A stretch of 10,507 nucleotides of DNA from Verrucomicrobiia bacterium (GTDB lineage: Bacteria; Verrucomicrobiota; Verrucomicrobiia; Limisphaerales; JAUIHU01): the NCBI GenBank assembly GCA_030432175.1, contig JAUIHU010000102.1:1-10507 (forward strand). The letters are read 5' to 3'. This document shows positions 7,814 through 10,507 of this stretch, piece after piece. Position numbers and translations under genes: made by a program. Under the pieces are notes generated by a model. The model was not told where the DNA came from. It did no database searches and saw nothing but the letters and a program-made list of their open reading frames with translations. Numbering within the stretch: the stretch's first letter is position 1; the number at the start of each line of letters is the position of its first letter.

Positions 7814-7901
7814 ATGAATTGGTTTTAATTATGCCCAAACATTAACTGGAAGCTCCCAATGCCACAACCCAAGAAAAAGCAAACGATAGAGTTTTTAGAT
7901 A

Positions 7902-7941
7902 AAAAAACTCCTGAACTGAGATCCATGTTCAGGAGTTTTTT
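7902..7941 (-). terminator. Strong intrinsic terminator after infC-ilvE
   Basis: A perfect 15-base inverted repeat, AAAAAACTCCTGAAC / GTTCAGGAGTTTTTT, surrounds a ten-base loop. Read on the minus strand the stem is followed by a run of seven Ts, so it should end transcription coming from ilvE. It is symmetrical and could also work on the plus strand, but no plus-strand gene leads into it. It separates the infC-ilvE unit from mcsA-mcsB-clpC. Confidence 0.92.
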
Positions 7942-8004
7942 ATGAATTACTTGTTTTAACCAACGAAATCGATTCGAACCGGTAGAGGATCCAATCTTCT
8001 AATG

Positions 8005-8838
8005 CTAGGCTGGAATCAAAGGGCCTGAGTTTGCAACCAGGTCTTTATATCGATTGATAATTGCTGTGGTGTGTGGACCAGGAGTTCCATTTCCAATTTT
8101 ACGCGCATCCACCTCAACTACTGGAATCACTTCAGCTCCTGTGCCTGTCAGGAAACATTCGTCAGCTGTGTACACATCGTAGCGGGTGAGGTCACGCTCT
8201 AAAACTGCGAGACCAAGTTCCGATGCGAGTTCCATTGCAACATGACGGGTAATACCACGCAGGGCGCCGGCGGTGACCGGAGGTGTCAGAACTTGTGAAC
8301 CTTGAACCACAAACACATTATCACCAGTACACTCTGCGATGAAACCTTCAGTATTCAACATCAAGGCTTCCTCATAACCAGCATGCAATGCCTCCATCTT
8401 CGCCATAATGTTGTTTAAATAATTCAACGACTTGATGGCGGGGTTGATTGCGTTCTGGGTATTTCTGGTCGTTGCAGGATATAGCTGGATTTTACCTGCA
8501 ATGATGATGATGGAAGGCTTTTCGCAAGAGTATGGGCTAAGTCCCAATCCACCTGCGCCACGTGTGATGACCAAGCGTACATACCCATCGCGAATCTGAT
8601 TTTCCCGACAGGTGTCCAGTACGGCTTGCGCCATCTCTGACGGACCTATCGGTATGTTCAACATGATCGCTTTGGCTGATGCATACAGTCGATCTACATG
8701 TTCCTGCAACTTGAAGACTCGCCCGTTGTAGGCCCGAATCCCTTCAAATACGCCGTCTCCGTAAAGCAGACCGTGATCAAATACCGAGATCCTTGCATCG
8801 TCTTTGTCAAAAAAACGACCGTCGATGTAGACTTTCAT
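8005..8838 (-). CDS. ilvE: Branched-chain amino acid aminotransferase (class IV PLP enzyme)
   Basis: A 277-residue fold-type IV PLP aminotransferase. It would carry out the last step of valine, leucine and isoleucine synthesis, moving the amino group from glutamate to the branched 2-oxo acids. Visible marks are the N-terminal block FDHGLLYGDGVFEGIRAYNG (20-39), the PLP-binding lysine K136 in IKSLNYLNN, E169 in GFIAECTGDNVF (165-176), and the cofactor phosphate-binding segment GALRGITR (191-198). It is slightly shorter than E. coli IlvE (309) and fits the shorter IlvE type common in archaea and deltaproteobacteria. Related class IV enzymes (D-amino acid aminotransferase, aminodeoxychorismate lyase) share the fold; the NYL and GALRGITR segments favour IlvE, but substrate choice is not certain from sequence. 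Its ATG overlaps the infC stop by one base (TAATG), implying translational coupling. It is followed by the terminator at 7902-7941. Confidence 0.9.
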   Translation of the reverse strand: MKVYIDGRFFDKDDARISVFDHGLLYGDGVFEGIRAYNGRVFKLQEHVDRLYASAKAIMLNIPIGPSEMAQAVLDTCRENQIRDGYVRLVITRGAGGLGLSPYSCEKPSIIIIAGKIQLYPATTRNTQNAINPAIKSLNYLNNIMAKMEALHAGYEEALMLNTEGFIAECTGDNVFVVQGSQVLTPPVTAGALRGITRHVAMELASELGLAVLERDLTRYDVYTADECFLTGTGAEVIPVVEVDARKIGNGTPGPHTTAIINRYKDLVANSGPLIPA

Positions 8839-9554
8839 TAGTTTTTGTCCTCAGGGGACTCTATGGAATCAAAAGGATTGTTGGTGAACTGATCATTCTC
8901 GTTGGAATCTTCGGACTCCTCTTCGATGTGATCGTCATCGTCATCGTAATCCTCTTCCTCTATTTCTTCTGGTGGAGGTGATTTATATGGATTCGGAGCG
9001 CGTTTTTGCTTTGGTAATGGATTGATCAGAACAGAAACACGTCGTCCCATCTTTTTAGGATAACCATCCGCATGTCCAAAGATTTCCAGATCATCCACAA
9101 ACTTGCGAATCAAGCTCATCCCAATTTCCTGGTGAGCCATTTCCCGGCCTCGATATCGCAAAATGATGCGAACCTTCATGTCCTGACAAAGAAAATCCAC
9201 CGCTCGGTGTTTTTTAACTTCCAGGTCATGCGGGTCAATGTTGGGCCGGAGCTGAACTTCTTTAATCTTGTTGGCGCTCTGTGCCTTTTTGTTTTCCTTT
9301 TTCTTCTTGGACTGCTCGTATCGATATTTGCCGTAATCAATCAATCGACAAACCGGTGGCCTGGCTTGCGCCGCCACCTCCACGAGGTCCACGCCTTCCT
9401 TTTTCGCCAGTTCAATGGCTTTATTGAGAGGAAGCACTCCTAATTGAGATCCGTCAGTGCCGACAACCCGGACTTCCCGGGCTCGGATTCTGCCGTTGAT
9501 ATTGGTGCGCTGGGAGGGTCCCCGACGCCGAAAATTCTTTTTACCGCCTCTCAA
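8838..9554 (-). CDS. infC: Translation initiation factor IF3 with acidic C-terminal extension
   Basis: A 238-residue protein. Residues about 15-85 form the IF3 N domain (NINGRIRAREVRVVGTDG, then LVEVAAQARPPVCRLIDYGK), followed by a lysine-rich linker helix (about 80-97) and the C domain to about 182 (KIKEVQLRPNI, RYRGREMAH, GRRVSVLINPLPKQ). IF3 binds the 30S subunit, keeps 50S away and checks the start codon and initiator tRNA. Bacterial IF3 is usually about 180 residues; here a further 56 (183-238) follow, proline-rich at first and then strongly acidic with a run of five aspartates. The start is TTG at 9552-9554: an in-frame stop lies five codons upstream and no ATG or GTG is available nearby. 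GGAGG sits four bases before it. Rare start codons are common in infC and allow IF3 to limit its own synthesis. It is the first gene of the unit, followed by ilvE rather than the usual rpmI-rplT. Confidence 0.95.
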   Translation of the reverse strand: MRGGKKNFRRRGPSQRTNINGRIRAREVRVVGTDGSQLGVLPLNKAIELAKKEGVDLVEVAAQARPPVCRLIDYGKYRYEQSKKKKENKKAQSANKIKEVQLRPNIDPHDLEVKKHRAVDFLCQDMKVRIILRYRGREMAHQEIGMSLIRKFVDDLEIFGHADGYPKKMGRRVSVLINPLPKQKRAPNPYKSPPPEEIEEEDYDDDDDHIEEESEDSNENDQFTNNPFDSIESPEDKN

Positions 9555-9558
9555 AACA

Positions 9559-9563
9559 CCTCC
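9559..9563 (-). promoter_or_regulatory. Shine-Dalgarno of infC
   Basis: GGAGG on the minus strand lies four bases before the TTG start of infC. It is the strongest ribosome-binding site in the window and helps fix the TTG as the start, although the spacing is slightly short. Confidence 0.75.
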
Positions 9564-9799
9564 ATGTCACGGGTTGATCACTGCTATTCATTCAATGGTG
9601 GCCGCAGCCGATGAGCATTACTTGTATCATTGCTATCCGCTCTTATTGCGGAATTTCAACAAGTTTGTTTCACTACCGGCGCTGGCTGGTCGTTTGTTTT
9701 GGTCTTTTCTGGTTTTGGTTGATGCGAGTGATGTTTCAACTGCCTGTCAGCCACTTATGAGCGGTTGGCCTGTGCAGGAAGCATATTCACTCCCGACAT

Positions 9800-9827
9800 A
9801 TTACAGCTTAACAGATGTATGGTGCAA
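9800..9827 (-). promoter_or_regulatory. Candidate infC-ilvE promoter
   Basis: On the minus strand TTGCAC (9822-9827) and TGTAAT (9800-9805) are 16 bases apart. The -10 box matches the sigma-70 consensus at five of six positions. Transcription would start near 9793, giving infC a leader of about 240 bases. The pair lies exactly between the arms of an inverted repeat (CCGACAT, 9793-9799; ATGTCGG, 9830-9836), which could be an operator or chance. Confidence 0.3.
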
Positions 9828-9926
9828 TAATGTCGGTCTCTTCTTACTAACCCGGAAAAACCGTCGTTTACAAGTAATTTTACGTGTCTTGACACTCTAA
9901 TTTCACTAATCTCAAAAAATTGAACT

Positions 9927-10507
9927 ATGGCAGATATTCGACCATTCGCCGCTTTGCGGCCACAACCGGAATTGGCTTCACAAATTTGTGAACTCCCTTA
10001 TGACGTGATGTCTTCTGATGAAGCCCGTGTTATGGCAGAGGGAAACCCACTGAGTTTTCTGCGTGTCAGCAAACCTGAAATTGAACTGGACCCAGGTATT
10101 GCGCCGGATGATCCGGCGGTATATGCGCACGGAGCTAAGAATTTTAAAGATCTTCAAGATAAAGGCGCGCTGCGTCAGGACGCCAGTCCGTGCTATTATC
10201 TATATCGCCAGATCATGGGAAATCATTCTCAGATCGGACTTGTGGCGGTTGCAAGTTGTCAGGAGTACCTTGATGGGATCATTCAGAAACACGAGTTCAC
10301 TCGTCCGGATAAAGAGGATGATCGCGTGCGTCACCTCGAAGCTCTCAGCGCTCAGACCGGTCCGGTGTTTCTCACTTATCGGCGCAGAGATGACATGGAT
10401 AAACTGGTTAACGACTGCGTTTCTAGAGATCCGGAAGTGGACTTCACCGCCAGTGACGGGGTGCGTCATTCCGCCTGGACCGTTAACTCAGCGGAACAGA
10501 TCCAGCA
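9927..10507 (+). CDS. DUF1015 family protein, partial: 3' end beyond the window
   Basis: An open frame from the ATG at 9927-9929 to the right edge shows 193 residues. The N terminus ADIRPFAALRP, the segment ICELPYDVMSSDEAR (about 22-36), FLRVSKPEI, YYLYRQ and KHEFTRPDKEDDRVRHLEA followed by PVFLTYR together match the DUF1015 family, whose full-length members are around 400-450 residues. The function of the family is not established; in some genomes it lies near serine biosynthesis genes, which cannot be checked here. The start is firm on the left because an in-frame TGA lies two codons upstream. No clear Shine-Dalgarno precedes it, only an A-rich stretch. It is the only plus-strand gene in the window and is divergent from infC. 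Confidence 0.85.
   Translation, partial: MADIRPFAALRPQPELASQICELPYDVMSSDEARVMAEGNPLSFLRVSKPEIELDPGIAPDDPAVYAHGAKNFKDLQDKGALRQDASPCYYLYRQIMGNHSQIGLVAVASCQEYLDGIIQKHEFTRPDKEDDRVRHLEALSAQTGPVFLTYRRRDDMDKLVNDCVSRDPEVDFTASDGVRHSAWTVNSAEQIQ

Larger units (their letters stand above)
9555..9926. other. Divergent intergenic region between infC and the DUF1015 gene
   Basis: These 372 bases hold no gene I can support. On the infC side they contain the Shine-Dalgarno, a four-codon ORF overlapping the infC start (9551-9565), an A/C-rich G-poor stretch on the minus strand (about 9660-9740), a nine-residue possible leader peptide (9755-9784), and an interrupted inverted repeat enclosing a promoter-like pair (9793-9836). 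On the plus side there is TTGACA at 9889-9894 inside a small inverted repeat (GTGTC-TT-GACAC, 9884-9895). A plus-strand ORF spanning much of the region looks accidental. Confidence 0.7.

Noticed and set aside
7814..7901. Search for CtsR, CIRCE or sigma-32 sites in front of mcsA
   Set aside because: No heptad repeat, no TTAGCACTC inverted repeat and no heat-shock type -35/-10 pair was seen; only a weak sigma-70-like pair.
7955..7985. GGTTCGAATC on the minus strand, resembling a tRNA T-loop
   Set aside because: The flanking bases do not form a T-stem and no acceptor, D or anticodon arm can be drawn around it.
9457..9900. Plus-strand open frame of 147 codons across the infC 5' end and the intergenic region
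   Set aside because: Its first part is antisense to infC codons, the rest shows no recognisable family or domain, and no Shine-Dalgarno precedes it. It looks like a chance open frame.

Overview
The window reads as chromosomal core-gene DNA of a Gram-negative-type bacterium (diderm, outer membrane). It carries an MlaE-MlaF-MlaD lipid transporter, which needs an outer membrane to make sense. It also carries the McsA-McsB-ClpC arginine-phosphorylation/proteolysis set, best known from Bacillus-type Firmicutes. The two together suggest a lineage such as Nitrospinota, Desulfobacterota or a relative. That is inference from gene content; nothing in the window settles the taxonomy. Base composition looks even along the window, and there are no tRNA, rRNA, CRISPR or insertion-sequence features, so I see no sign of recent transfer.

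Layout: nine of the ten genes lie on the minus strand and are read from right to left. The first transcription unit is infC (translation initiation factor IF3, TTG start, long acidic tail) followed by ilvE (branched-chain aminotransferase). Their stop and start overlap by one base, and the unit ends at a textbook intrinsic terminator at 7902-7941. The second unit is mcsA, mcsB and clpC, ending at a hairpin at 3336-3375. The third is mlaE, mlaF and mlaD. The 5' part of a membrane-anchored PIN-domain protein gene runs off the left edge. Right of infC lies a 372-base divergent intergenic region, and then a plus-strand gene of the DUF1015 family runs off the right edge.

How the genes work together: McsB phosphorylates arginines on damaged or regulatory proteins, McsA is its zinc-finger activator, and ClpC reads the phosphoarginine mark through its N domain and threads substrates into ClpP (not in the window). 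The key residues of all three are present. MlaE (permease), MlaF (ATPase) and MlaD (MCE substrate-binding subunit) form an inner-membrane ABC lipid transporter; no mlaB or mlaC is seen nearby. IF3 and IlvE have no obvious functional link beyond co-transcription.

The points most worth a second look are: the arginine-kinase operon in an outer-membrane bacterium without the usual ctsR in front; the 56-residue acidic tail on IF3; the infC start region (rare TTG codon, strong Shine-Dalgarno, tiny overlapping ORF and long leader); and the promoter-hairpin-mlaE arrangement between clpC and mlaE.
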